A DNA stretch of 64,000 nucleotides, from assembly GCF_028710345.1 (NCBI RefSeq), contig NZ_JAQTUH010000002.1, positions 352,378-416,377 of the forward strand, written 5' to 3'. The position numbers and the translations under genes were made by a program. Below the pieces are notes generated by a model. It worked only from the letters and a program-made list of their open reading frames with translations. It did no database searches and had not been told where the DNA came from. Source of the DNA: Sulfuricurvum sp. (lineage in GTDB: Bacteria > Campylobacterota > Campylobacteria > Campylobacterales > Sulfurimonadaceae). Below are positions 1 through 8,413 of the stretch, in pieces (positions within the stretch are counted from its first letter, which is position 1; every line of letters begins with the position of its first letter).

Positions 1-307
1 GTACGAGTGAGCCATACGCATAGACGGTTGATGGTGTTGTAGTAAACCCACCTTGTGCCAGTTTCGCCGGAAATTCGACATCCGCTGACAAAAATGCATC
101 ATACGGAGCACCACTCATGATTTGTTGCGTCAATTTTCCAGATGCACCGGTGATAATTTTAACATCGATTCCTGAGTCTTTGGTAAATTCTTTGGCAATA
201 TCTGCCAAAGCATATTTGAGATTAGCCGCCGCTGCAACCGTAATCGTTTGTGCGCTAAGAGCTGAGGCAAACGCGAGGGATGCCAATACAATTTTTAACA
301 GTTTCAT
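1..307 (-). CDS. modA: Molybdate ABC transporter, periplasmic binding protein ModA (N-terminal part)
   Basis: This is the first ~102 residues of a periplasmic solute-binding protein; the gene runs off the left edge. It begins with a Sec signal peptide (MKLLKIVLASLAFASALSAQ, cleavage expected after SA or AQ). The mature part opens with the ITVAAAANLKYAL segment and the later SGASGKLTQQ-like segment (here TGASGKLTQQI) that ModA proteins use to hold the oxyanion. ModA delivers molybdate or tungstate to the ModBC permease. A strong Shine-Dalgarno (AAGGAG) lies just upstream of the ATG at 307. The repressor gene modE lies ~1.8 kb upstream on the same strand, so the mod genes cluster here. The rest of the transporter should lie to the left of the window. 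Confidence 0.93.
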   Translation of the reverse strand, partial: MKLLKIVLASLAFASALSAQTITVAAAANLKYALADIAKEFTKDSGIDVKIITGASGKLTQQIMSGAPYDAFLSADVEFPAKLAQGGFTTTPSTVYAYGSLV

Positions 308-331
308 TGAAACTCCTTAGTATCTATTTTG

Positions 332-340
332 ATATAGCGA
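332..340 (-). promoter_or_regulatory. Possible ModE half-site upstream of modA
   Basis: Reading the minus strand, TCGCTATAT lies about 25 bases before the modA start. It matches the left half (ATCGNTATATA) of the Escherichia coli ModE operator as I know it. The right half is not convincingly present (AGATAC instead of TATATAACG). A modE gene lies nearby, so ModE control of modA is plausible, but the site itself is weak evidence. Confidence 0.25.
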
Positions 341-541
341 AAATTACAAACACTGTATTGCAAAAAATGTTCGTAAAAAATACGACATTTTCGTTAGCTT
401 TTGTAAGATATAACGAATTATATGAAAACAAATCTTAAAGTGGAGCGATTATGGATAAAATTGTGTTATATATGTGATAGAGTATTGTACACCATTTTAT
501 ATCGTTAAAATGATGATTAAATTTCCTAAGTGTGGCATGGA

Positions 542-952
542 TTAATGGACTACAGGAAGCCCATCACTTTTCCATTGAGCAATTCCCCCTTTGAGATTAA
601 GGGGGTGAAATCCATTGTCTGAAAGTATTCGTGATGCAGTAACACTCCGATTACCACTGTGGCAATAAACAATAATTGTTTTATCTTTTTTATCTTCCAG
701 TTTAAAAAGGGTGTCATTTAATGCTTGCACCGGTATCAAAGTCGCACCTTCGATAAACTCTTGGGAAAACTCATCAGGAGTTCGCACATCCAGTAAAACA
801 ACGTTTTTGTCCTTCAGTAACATCTCATGTGCTTGTTTGGGTGAAATCGATTCAAAGTTAGTAAAAATCCACCCCTTTGTATAGGCCAAAAAGAGAGCAA
901 CTAAAGCCAGTACACTCCATGAAAGTAGGTTAGTAATTTGTTTTTTACTCAT
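542..952 (-). CDS. Membrane-anchored rhodanese-like sulfurtransferase
   Basis: A 136-residue protein with one N-terminal membrane helix (about residues 9-30) followed by a single rhodanese domain. The active-site loop CHSGNRS starts at the catalytic Cys97, and the LLDVRTPDEF segment (53-62) typical of the fold is present. PspE/GlpE-type single-domain rhodaneses move sulfane sulfur to thiophilic acceptors. The helix suggests the domain is tethered at the inner membrane, probably facing the periplasm, as expected in a sulfur-metabolising organism. It is flanked by modA and by the chemoreceptor-like gene on the opposite strand, and is probably transcribed alone. The physiological acceptor cannot be told from sequence. 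Confidence 0.85.
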   Translation of the reverse strand: MSKKQITNLLSWSVLALVALFLAYTKGWIFTNFESISPKQAHEMLLKDKNVVLLDVRTPDEFSQEFIEGATLIPVQALNDTLFKLEDKKDKTIIVYCHSGNRSVTASRILSDNGFHPLNLKGGIAQWKSDGLPVVH

Positions 953-1083
953 GTATAACTCCGTTTGGAATAGATGGTAGTTTGAGAACGGCAGTATAGT
1001 ATGGAATAGATAACATTTACGTTATTTTTACATTGCAACAATATGATTACAATAATAAATAAATAAAAATGGAGATAAATATA

Positions 1084-2085
1084 ATGAATAGTAATGGTAT
1101 TTTTCAAAAGAAATACATTCTAATCGGGAGTGCAATAATAATTATTGGTATGAGCATTTGGGTTAGTAGTATGTTGTCTGGTAGTGAGCAAAAAGAGAAA
1201 ATTTATGCTGATAAAGCGACCTCTATGGAGAAGATTTATACAAAAGCAATAGATGATCAGGATGTTATGTTGATGATGAATGCAATTAATATATCGACAA
1301 ACACGGGAATTATTGAGGGGTTAAAAACAAACGATAGAACAAAAGTGTTAGAGACACTTCAATCGATAAAAAAAAGGTATAAAAACAACGCACTATTCGG
1401 TAATGTAAAAATACATGTACATGATCGAAATATTCACAGTTTTGTTCGACTTTGGAATCCAGAAAAATTCGGAGATGATCTGAGTGGTTTTCGTAAATCT
1501 ATCGTAGCCGTAAAAGAGACGAGAAGTCCCGTTCTTGCACTTGAAGTAGGGGTTACAGGGGTAGAATTACGCGGCATTGTACCAATTGTTAGCGGTAATG
1601 AATATGTTGGTTCGGTAGAATTCATGCAAGGAGCCGATACGATTGTTACCGCATTAAAAAAGAAATTTAATTTAAATGTCATTATTGCATTAGATAACCG
1701 TTACCTAGAGACGGCGAAAGAGCTTCACGATGCTGCTAAAATAGGTTCCAATTTGACGTTGGCAACCCAAGAAAAAATAGTTGATAAAGAATTTTTGGAT
1801 GAGTTAAAACAAACCACTTTGGATACCAATACCAAAACGTTCACTACTAACCACTATTATACAAAAGTAGTTCAGCTAAAAGATTTTTCTGGTAATGTTG
1901 TAGCTTATGCATTTTTAGGAGAACCATTAGGTGTTCTTGAAGAGCAGGTCAATGAGTCCAAAAAAGTATTACTCCGCCAAGTGGTTATTAATTCTATTGG
2001 GGGCTTTTTGATCTTGATTTTATTGTTTTATGTTATCCGTATTGCATTCTCTCAGGTTCAAGATAACGTCAAAACATTTAACTAA
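1084..2085 (+). CDS. Cache-type periplasmic sensor with two membrane helices, no signalling domain (truncated chemoreceptor)
   Basis: The protein has an N-terminal membrane helix (about residues 10-31), a ~260-residue periplasmic region that looks like a Cache sensor (segments VRLWNPEKFGDDLSGFR and GVTGVELRGIVPIV), and a second helix near the C-terminus. It then stops ~15 residues later. Chemoreceptors with this sensor normally continue into HAMP and a methyl-accepting helical hairpin; both are absent here. I chose the ATG at 1084 because GGAG lies nine bases before it; the ATG at 1069 overlaps that Shine-Dalgarno. It could be a stand-alone ligand sensor or the remnant of a receptor that lost its 3' part. 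The reading frame itself is intact. Confidence 0.75.
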   Translation: MNSNGIFQKKYILIGSAIIIIGMSIWVSSMLSGSEQKEKIYADKATSMEKIYTKAIDDQDVMLMMNAINISTNTGIIEGLKTNDRTKVLETLQSIKKRYKNNALFGNVKIHVHDRNIHSFVRLWNPEKFGDDLSGFRKSIVAVKETRSPVLALEVGVTGVELRGIVPIVSGNEYVGSVEFMQGADTIVTALKKKFNLNVIIALDNRYLETAKELHDAAKIGSNLTLATQEKIVDKEFLDELKQTTLDTNTKTFTTNHYYTKVVQLKDFSGNVVAYAFLGEPLGVLEEQVNESKKVLLRQVVINSIGGFLILILLFYVIRIAFSQVQDNVKTFN

Positions 2086-2150
2086 ATGGGCTGACATTCA
2101 TCGTTTTAGAAACGAGATTTCACCCCTTTGCGGGAATAATGAAGTTAGGA

Positions 2151-2927
2151 CTATAACCCGATGATAATATGTAACGGTGAGATAATAGCGTAGGCACTTA
2201 TGCCCACTTGCAGATTTTGGAGGGCATCTTGTTTTTCGAGGGCGATGAGGAGTGTTCCTCCTTCTAATCGTAATCCTATCTCAATATTTTCACCTGAACG
2301 CTCTAATGTTTCGATCGTTCCACTGAGGATATTATCAGATGTCTTAGAATCGGGACGTGATGATGCGATATGAATATCACTTGATTTGATAATTGCGTAG
2401 GTGTCACATCCGATAGCTAATCCCATATTCTCTACCGATTTAGCGGTGATGGTGGAGCGAAGGGTGTCTGAACCGCTGAGGGAGAGTGTGAGGGTCGAAT
2501 GTAAACCGTTAGTCTCGATAGTTTGGAGGGTTGAGGGGATTTGGTTTCGTGCACTGGTGGTGAGAAAGGTACGGCTGAGGATGCGTGCGAGCCGTTCGGG
2601 GTCATTGCCTGCTTCAGCGAAACGGTCGATGAACTGGCGATGCAGTTCCCCCAAGCGATGAAAAGTAGCGATGAGCTCATGGGCATAGGGGGTGAGTTTT
2701 GTTCCTCCTCCCCCTTTTCCTCCCGTTGAACGTTCTATGAGTGGCTGATCGGCTAGGGCATTCATCCCGTTGATTCGCTCCCACGCCGCTTTGTAAGACA
2801 TTTTCATCTCTTTTGCAGCAGCATTGATCGATCCTGTGGTATCGATTCGCTCCAACAGTTCAATCCTACCGTAACCTAGAAAGCTTTGATTCTCTTTGGT
2901 AAGCCAAAAACGTCCGTCAATCTTCAT
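2151..2927 (-). CDS. modE: Molybdate-responsive transcriptional regulator ModE
   Basis: A 258-residue ModE: an N-terminal winged helix-turn-helix of the LysR-like type (LLERIDTTGSINAAAKEM, about residues 25-42, then YKAAWERINGMN) and a C-terminal pair of TOBE-type molybdate-binding lobes (about 120-258, with two similar segments such as SARNQIPSTLQTIETNG and ASSRPDSKTSDNILSGTIE). ModE binds molybdate as a dimer and represses mod transport genes. The gene overlaps the end of the upstream unknown gene by 11 bases, so the two are co-transcribed. modA lies downstream on the same strand, but two genes intervene, one of them on the other strand. Confidence 0.92.
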   Translation of the reverse strand: MKIDGRFWLTKENQSFLGYGRIELLERIDTTGSINAAAKEMKMSYKAAWERINGMNALADQPLIERSTGGKGGGGTKLTPYAHELIATFHRLGELHRQFIDRFAEAGNDPERLARILSRTFLTTSARNQIPSTLQTIETNGLHSTLTLSLSGSDTLRSTITAKSVENMGLAIGCDTYAIIKSSDIHIASSRPDSKTSDNILSGTIETLERSGENIEIGLRLEGGTLLIALEKQDALQNLQVGISAYAIISPLHIIIGL

Positions 2928-3444
2928 CCGTTTCCTCTTCTGGGGTTTCTTTATCGGTAAAGTTTATCAGTTTTTTAGCAACATTAACAGGGCAAAAGAA
3001 AAAAAGTTCAAAAATTGGATCGATAATTGTTGTCTCATCATCAATGATTTCAAACCCTTTAAAATGAAAACCCGCTCCATCCGTTTCACTGTTCATTGTT
3101 ACCATAAAGTTCAATGGTGCGAGGGTACGGAGCATGTTGGTAACATTTTTATACTCTTTCGACGTAGAGGGTACCATGAGATTTTGATTCTCTACTTGAC
3201 GGGCGTTAAGACGATGGCTTAATGTTGCTAAGGTGTCACGATGGAGAGTTTTATTCCATTTTATGACCCCTTTTGGGAAACGTAAATAAGGCGTTTTTGA
3301 GATGAGTGGATGGGGTGAAGTCCGTTTAATGGTTTCGAGTAACTTTAAAAAAGCATTTTTTCCACCGACAGCGGCGGCATATCCCAAAAGTTGATCGCGA
3401 AGCGCACTTTTTTCAGCTGATGAGAGGTGGTGGAATGGGCACAT
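2917..3444 (-). CDS. Conserved-looking protein of unknown function, upstream of modE
   Basis: A 175-residue soluble protein that I do not recognise. The N-terminus has MCPFHHLSSAEKSALRDQLLGYAA; a Cys and two His close together might bind metal, but this is not a known motif to me. The middle is basic and the C-terminus is very acidic (ending TDKETPEEETDED). There is no signal peptide or membrane helix. It overlaps the start of modE by 11 bases, which suggests translational coupling and perhaps a role tied to molybdenum or molybdoenzyme maturation; that is only inference from position. It lies 35 bases downstream of aroE in the same direction. Confidence 0.7.
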   Translation of the reverse strand: MCPFHHLSSAEKSALRDQLLGYAAAVGGKNAFLKLLETIKRTSPHPLISKTPYLRFPKGVIKWNKTLHRDTLATLSHRLNARQVENQNLMVPSTSKEYKNVTNMLRTLAPLNFMVTMNSETDGAGFHFKGFEIIDDETTIIDPIFELFFFCPVNVAKKLINFTDKETPEEETDED

Positions 3445-3479
3445 TGGTGGCCTTTAATTGAGATACGTCATTATAGCGG

Positions 3480-4271
3480 TTATAGCAAAAAACTTCGGTG
3501 CATGATAGGTTCTATCTCTTGTGCACTGAATTGATTGTTTAAAAAAAGGATATTTGCGAGTACCCCTTGTTCCAAGAGCATATTAGAGCCGTCTTTATAG
3601 GGAAGTGAGGCTTTTTTGACGACTGATAAAAAAGGTGTCTCTTTTCCATAAATGACGTCTACGGCACATTTTGCCCTGCTGAGTAGGGTTGTTAAAAGAG
3701 TTTCATCTATCGGAAGATGATTATCGCTGAGTCCTGCGGAGGTGGTGTTGATGATCATATCATACGTGTTTGGCATAAAGGTTTCCCACGTATAAGATTC
3801 AAATCCATTATCCTGAAAATAGCTAAGTCGATTTTTGGAACGATTTAAAATGGTTGGGGTGATGTTGTGATGGCGTAATACGATTGCTAACGCGCGAGCC
3901 GTTCCACCCGCCCCTAAAATCAAAGCATTGGAGAGAGAACCAAACGATTGAATAGCGGAATAAAAACCATCGGCATCGGTATTATAGCCGATAAGACGAC
4001 CGTTTTCTTCGATAAGGGTATTAACCGCACCAATCTCTTTAGCCACTCCGCGTACTTCATCGCAGGCTTGAAATGCCGCTTCTTTATGGGGAACAGTGAC
4101 GTTTGCACCGTTTAGCTTTTTGGCAAAAAAAGTCTCTTTGAGCAGTGCTCCATCATCTAAATGGGTGCGGGTATAACACGCATTAATCCCTAATGTTTTA
4201 AAAACGGTGTTATGCATGAGCGGCGAGCGAGAATGGCTTACCGGATCACCGAAAATGGTAAAAATTTTCAT
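3480..4271 (-). CDS. aroE: Shikimate dehydrogenase
   Basis: A 263-residue AroE, the usual length. It reduces 3-dehydroshikimate to shikimate with NADPH in aromatic amino acid synthesis. Visible motifs are the shikimate-binding VSHSRSP (11-17) and NVTVPHK (57-63, catalytic Lys63), GYNTDADG (95-102, catalytic Asp), and the nucleotide-binding GAGGTARA (120-127). The start ATG overlaps the TGA of trpE (ATGA), so the two genes are translationally coupled. aroE also ends the cvpA-fur-lysS-glyA-DUF1882-SPOR run in Campylobacter jejuni, which matches this layout apart from the trpE insertion. Confidence 0.95.
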   Translation of the reverse strand: MKIFTIFGDPVSHSRSPLMHNTVFKTLGINACYTRTHLDDGALLKETFFAKKLNGANVTVPHKEAAFQACDEVRGVAKEIGAVNTLIEENGRLIGYNTDADGFYSAIQSFGSLSNALILGAGGTARALAIVLRHHNITPTILNRSKNRLSYFQDNGFESYTWETFMPNTYDMIINTTSAGLSDNHLPIDETLLTTLLSRAKCAVDVIYGKETPFLSVVKKASLPYKDGSNMLLEQGVLANILFLNNQFSAQEIEPIMHRSFLL

Positions 4272-5680
4272 GTAGGATTGATGAGATCATCCAAGGTACT
4301 TGTTAATGCACCGAGTTTGTTGGTCACTTCGAGGTATTCGAGTTCATGCACCGAATCAGCGACGATTCCGGCTCCTGCTTGGAGGATAATCTCATTTTCT
4401 TTAACCAGAGCGGTACGGATGGTAATGGCACTGTCCATATTTCCATCAAAACCGAAATATCCGATAGTACCGCTGTAAAAGCCCCGTTTTACCCCTTCAA
4501 ATTCGGCGATCAATTCCATCGAGCGTATTTTTGGTGCACCCGTCATAGTTCCTGCCGTAAACGTAGCGGCGAGGAGATCGAACATATCTTTATCACTTTT
4601 CAAAGTTGCATGGACATCAGAGACAATATGCATTACGTGCGAATAACGCTCAACGTGCATCATCTCCTCTACCCGTACGGTTCCCGTTTGTGCAACGCGT
4701 CCCACATCGTTACGTCCGAGATCGATAAGCATGAGATGCTCTGAGAGCTCTTTAGGATCACTCAAAAGCTCCTCTTCGAGTTCCAAATCACGTTGTTTAC
4801 TACCACCACGTTTACGTGTTCCTGCGATAGGGCGGAGTAAAATATCCCCATCACTGAGACGCACCATCACCTCAGGAGAGCTACCGACGATACTAAAATC
4901 ACCATACTCCATGAGATACATATACGGTGAGGGGTTTTTGATTCGTAATACACGATAAAAACTAAACGGGTCGATAGAAGCATGACGAACATAACGGTTT
5001 GTCATCAAAATTTGAAAGACATCTCCACTACGAATCATCTCTTTGGATTTGTCCACCATCTCAAAAAATTTCTCTTTTGTATGGATAAAACTGCCGCCTT
5101 TGTCATTTTTGATAGGGATGAGTGGGGTAAAGTGATAGGATTCTTTGAGAGATTTTTCAATATCACTAAATTGCTCTTGGATAGTTTCCAGTGATGTGAT
5201 AAAGGTAATAGTAGCCGTTTTATGAGAGACAACCGCCACAAATTTTGGCAAGATTAAATCCATATCGGGGATATGGGTTTGATCTTCTAAATGTGCCATA
5301 GAGGAGTTTAAAGTAGGTTCAAACACTTGCACCATATCATAACCGATATACCCGATAAATCCATCGATATACCCGATATCGAGTTCTTTGGCTTTAGCAT
5401 GATAATAGCGTTGATCGATGGTTTGGTAATAGCGTTTTAAAAATGAAAAAGGGGATTCATTACTTTCTGAAGTAAAATTATTTATATCAGTATGTTGGGT
5501 TGTATTATTTTGGTAACGCAATCGTTCGCGAGCACCAATAGCGATAATTGAATAATTACCGTTACTGTTTCCGGCGCTCTCTAATAAAAAAGAGATTTCG
5601 CCGCTAAATTGCTCTTTGAGCTTTTCATAGACGGCAATTGGGGCAAATTGATCGAGGGAAAAACGGTGAGAATGGATCAC
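4268..5680 (-). CDS. trpE: Anthranilate synthase component I (TrpE)
   Basis: A 470-residue chorismate-utilising enzyme. The N-terminal LLES (32-35) matches the tryptophan feedback site of TrpE, and the C-terminal half has the chorismate-binding signatures RPIAGTRKRG, SEHLMLIDLGRNDVGR and TFTAGTMTGAPK. With a glutamine amidotransferase subunit it makes anthranilate from chorismate. PabB (aminodeoxychorismate synthase) is the main alternative, since the two families are close; the LLES motif favours TrpE. It starts with GTG at 5680, the only start compatible with the TAA of the preceding SPOR gene (TAATGTG) and an AAGGG Shine-Dalgarno. Its stop overlaps the aroE start. Confidence 0.87.
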   Translation of the reverse strand: MIHSHRFSLDQFAPIAVYEKLKEQFSGEISFLLESAGNSNGNYSIIAIGARERLRYQNNTTQHTDINNFTSESNESPFSFLKRYYQTIDQRYYHAKAKELDIGYIDGFIGYIGYDMVQVFEPTLNSSMAHLEDQTHIPDMDLILPKFVAVVSHKTATITFITSLETIQEQFSDIEKSLKESYHFTPLIPIKNDKGGSFIHTKEKFFEMVDKSKEMIRSGDVFQILMTNRYVRHASIDPFSFYRVLRIKNPSPYMYLMEYGDFSIVGSSPEVMVRLSDGDILLRPIAGTRKRGGSKQRDLELEEELLSDPKELSEHLMLIDLGRNDVGRVAQTGTVRVEEMMHVERYSHVMHIVSDVHATLKSDKDMFDLLAATFTAGTMTGAPKIRSMELIAEFEGVKRGFYSGTIGYFGFDGNMDSAITIRTALVKENEIILQAGAGIVADSVHELEYLEVTNKLGALTSTLDDLINPT

Positions 5681-5681
5681 A

Positions 5682-6554
5682 TTATCCCTTTATTCTAAAT
5701 GCTTTGGCTTCGATATTTTGACGAATATTGCCGATAGCATCTTGAACTGCTTTTTCCCCTTGGAATGGTCCTACGAGAACTTTAGTCTTATCACCTGATT
5801 TTTGTGTTGTGTATTTCATACCGCTTGCATTGAGACGACTAAATAGAGCTTTGTCTGGTTCTTTCTCAAACGATCCAACTTGTACAAAGTAGGTTGTACC
5901 GCTGGTAGTTACAGTTTTTGCCTCTGCTTTAGCTTCTGTTTGTTTTACCGGTTCTGTGGCTGTGGCAGGTGTCGCTACTGCAGGTTTAGGTTCTACTGCT
6001 TTAACTGCTGGTTTTGGTGTAGGGGCAGCAGGTGCTTTTTTAGCCTCTTGTTTTATGATAGCCGGTTGCGCTTTAATAGGCTCAGTTTTAGGGGTTTTTA
6101 CAACTACAGGTTTAGCTTCTACAGGTTTGGCAACTGGCACTACTTTTTGAACCGCAGGTGCTGCTTGAACTGTTTTTGGTATTGCAGGAGCAGTTTGTGG
6201 TGCAACAGGTACGGATGCCACAGGAGTCTCTTTCAAAGACTCCTCTTTAATTTTTTGTGCAACTTTATTTAAATCCATAGTTGCGTTGCTTTTGTTGGTT
6301 TCATTACCTTCTTGAATCACTTCTACGGGCTCAAAGAGTGGATCGTTGATGATTTCAGTCGGTGCAGTCGGTTCTGGAGGGAGAACAGCTTGAGGTGCTT
6401 TTTGAACTTCATCTTTTTTAAGTGAGTTCATAATTACCAGTACAATGATAAGAATAAGGGTGAGGGTCGCAATTGCTAATAGCAGTTTTTTACTGCCAGA
6501 ACCTGATCCCCCTTTGTTGAGAATAATATCATTGAGTTCGTTTTTTTCTTCCAT
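5682..6554 (-). CDS. SPOR-domain membrane protein (peptidoglycan-binding)
   Basis: A 290-residue bitopic protein: short cytoplasmic N-terminus, one membrane helix (about 24-43), a long Pro/Ala/Lys/Val-rich periplasmic linker (about 50-215), and a C-terminal SPOR domain (about 220-288, TTYFVQVGSFEKEPD to AKAFRIKG). SPOR domains bind denuded glycan strands at the division site, as in FtsN, DedD and RlpA, so the protein probably acts in septal wall synthesis or remodelling. The same gene position next to DUF1882 and aroE is known in Campylobacter. A good Shine-Dalgarno (AAAGGAG) precedes the ATG. The low-complexity linker creates spurious open frames on the other strand. Confidence 0.88.
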   Translation of the reverse strand: MEEKNELNDIILNKGGSGSGSKKLLLAIATLTLILIIVLVIMNSLKKDEVQKAPQAVLPPEPTAPTEIINDPLFEPVEVIQEGNETNKSNATMDLNKVAQKIKEESLKETPVASVPVAPQTAPAIPKTVQAAPAVQKVVPVAKPVEAKPVVVKTPKTEPIKAQPAIIKQEAKKAPAAPTPKPAVKAVEPKPAVATPATATEPVKQTEAKAEAKTVTTSGTTYFVQVGSFEKEPDKALFSRLNASGMKYTTQKSGDKTKVLVGPFQGEKAVQDAIGNIRQNIEAKAFRIKG

Positions 6555-6569
6555 TAAATACTCCTTTAA

Positions 6570-7112
6570 TTACATATGTTTTGACCATGAAGCACCGCGC
6601 TCTTTAGCGTAGACTTCATAAGGCAAATTAAGAATGTTATACTCAAGCGGTAGATCATCAGCGGGAAACATACGCCACTGTTTTGGTTGTTTAGCAGCCA
6701 GTTTCATAGAGATCATTTTACCCAATTGTATCGCTTCTTGCAGTGTAGTATGTCCTTTATGGATATAAACATGCAAATGTCCCGGTGTTTTTGTTTCGAA
6801 AGCGGTGAAATTAATAAATCCCTCTTCTCTAAGCAACAATTGTGCCTTATGATAAAAGCGTTGAGGATCGGTACCATTATAATCAATGACAATATTTTCA
6901 ACTTTATTAAATTGGTTAATGAGAGAGTGTGCTATCGTGATTTGCTTTTTTAAATGTTGATCGATGAGTGCTTGAGTTAGCATTTTAGGAATTTTTTCAT
7001 ATTTGTTATAGAAAGTACGTCCTTTGAATTCTATCTTGTCAAACGTACCTTCATGTTTTATCCAATAATGATCTGAAATCATTTTGATCAGTTTCATATC
7101 CATCGATGTCAT
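6570..7112 (-). CDS. DUF1882-family protein
   Basis: A 180-residue soluble protein matching, by content and position, the Campylobacter/Helicobacter family DUF1882, which sits between glyA and the SPOR gene. Recognisable stretches are DHYWIKHEGTFDKIEFKGR near the N-terminus and GHLHVYIHKGHTTLQEAI in the second half. The function is unknown. The start could be the ATG at 7112 or the ATG nine bases further (MDMKLIKMI); the difference is three residues. It sits 53 bases after glyA and 15 bases before the SPOR gene, so one transcript is likely. Confidence 0.8.
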   Translation of the reverse strand: MTSMDMKLIKMISDHYWIKHEGTFDKIEFKGRTFYNKYEKIPKMLTQALIDQHLKKQITIAHSLINQFNKVENIVIDYNGTDPQRFYHKAQLLLREEGFINFTAFETKTPGHLHVYIHKGHTTLQEAIQLGKMISMKLAAKQPKQWRMFPADDLPLEYNILNLPYEVYAKERGASWSKHM

Positions 7113-7165
7113 TTAAACTCCTCACAGTAGATTTTCTCACAGAGATACCAATATCTCTATGATTT

Positions 7166-8413
7166 TTAATAGGTAGATTGTTTATATATGATAAATCCAC
7201 GTGCTAGGGTTTTTAATTCCTCTTTGATTGCGGCTTGTTTACCTTCATTTTCAATATCGTCCAAAACGTCCGCAATTTTATTGGCGATAAACTCAAACTC
7301 TTTCTCTTTCATACCGCGTGATGTTAATGCCGGACTTCCGATACGGACACCTGAAGTGACGAATGGAGAACGAGTTTCACCCGGAACAGTGTTTTTATTG
7401 ACGGTAATCCCTGCACGTCCAAGTGCCGCATCAGCTTCTTTTCCACTGAACGGTTTATTTAAAAAGGATACGAGAACGAGGTGATTGTCGGTTCCGCCAC
7501 TAACGATATCATACCCACGTTCCATCAATACTTTAGCTAGTACAGCTGCATTTGCTTTGACTTGCGCAGCGTATACTTTCCATTCAGGAGAGAGATTGTA
7601 TTTGAATCCGACCGCTTTTGCCGCGATGACATGCACCAACGGTCCCCCTTGAAGAGCTGGAAAGATAGCAGAATTGATTTTTTTAGCAATCTCTTCATCA
7701 TTGGTCATAATCATACCACCGCGAGGACCTGCAAGGGTTTTATGAGTTGTTGTAGTGACAATATCCGCGTACGGGAACGGGCTAGGATGTTCACCCGCAC
7801 ACACCAGACCTGCGATATGGGCGATATCGGCAAACAAAAGTGCACCGACTGCATCGGCAATTTCACGGAATTTTTTGAAGTCAATTTCGCGTGCATAAGC
7901 AGATGCACCACAGACGATGATTTTCGGTTGAACTATTTTTGCGATATCCATAACTCGATCATAGTTGATACGACCATCAAGCTCTACACCGTATGAAAAA
8001 CTGTGGTAGTTTTTTCCCGAAAAGCTCACTTTTGAACCGTGAGTCAAGTGTCCGCCATGACTGAGATCCATACCGAGGAGTTTATCACCCGCTTGTAGTA
8101 ATGCGGCATAAACTGCACCGTTTGCTGATGAACCAGAGTGTGGTTGAACGTTGGCAAATTTACATCCGAACAGTTCACATGCACGATCAATTGCAAGCTG
8201 TTCAACGCCATCGGCGTATTCACATCCGCCATAGTAACGTTTAGCAGGATACCCTTCAGCGTATTTGTTAGTAAACACAGATCCCATAGCTTCCATAACG
8301 GCAGGGAGGGTAAAGTTTTCAGACGCAATCATCTCTAAATGATCGGTTTGACGTTCAAGCTCTTGCTCACATAAGGTGTAAATTTCATTATCGAATTCTT
8401 TGAGGAAACTCAT
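7166..8413 (-). CDS. glyA: Serine hydroxymethyltransferase
   Basis: A 415-residue PLP enzyme of standard length that converts serine and tetrahydrofolate to glycine and 5,10-methylene-tetrahydrofolate. The PLP-binding lysine is Lys225 in [14 protein letters not shown]. The N-terminal [15 protein letters not shown] and [16 protein letters not shown] segments, which form the active site, are intact. The start ATG overlaps the stop of lysS by four bases (ATGA), so translation is coupled. Gene order lysS-glyA is conserved in Campylobacterota. Confidence 0.97.
   Translation of the reverse strand: MSFLKEFDNEIYTLCEQELERQTDHLEMIASENFTLPAVMEAMGSVFTNKYAEGYPAKRYYGGCEYADGVEQLAIDRACELFGCKFANVQPHSGSSANGAVYAALLQAGDKLLGMDLSHGGHLTHGSKVSFSGKNYHSFSYGVELDGRINYDRVMDIAKIVQPKIIVCGASAYAREIDFKKFREIADAVGALLFADIAHIAGLVCAGEHPSPFPYADIVTTTTHKTLAGPRGGMIMTNDEEIAKKINSAIFPALQGGPLVHVIAAKAVGFKYNLSPEWKVYAAQVKANAAVLAKVLMERGYDIVSGGTDNHLVLVSFLNKPFSGKEADAALGRAGITVNKNTVPGETRSPFVTSGVRIGSPALTSRGMKEKEFEFIANKIADVLDDIENEGKQAAIKEELKTLARGFIIYKQSTY

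Noticed and set aside
5880..6272. Cys/Phe/Arg-rich open frame on the plus strand
   Set aside because: It is the antisense of the low-complexity Pro/Ala linker of the SPOR protein; composition is unlike a real protein and there is no Shine-Dalgarno.
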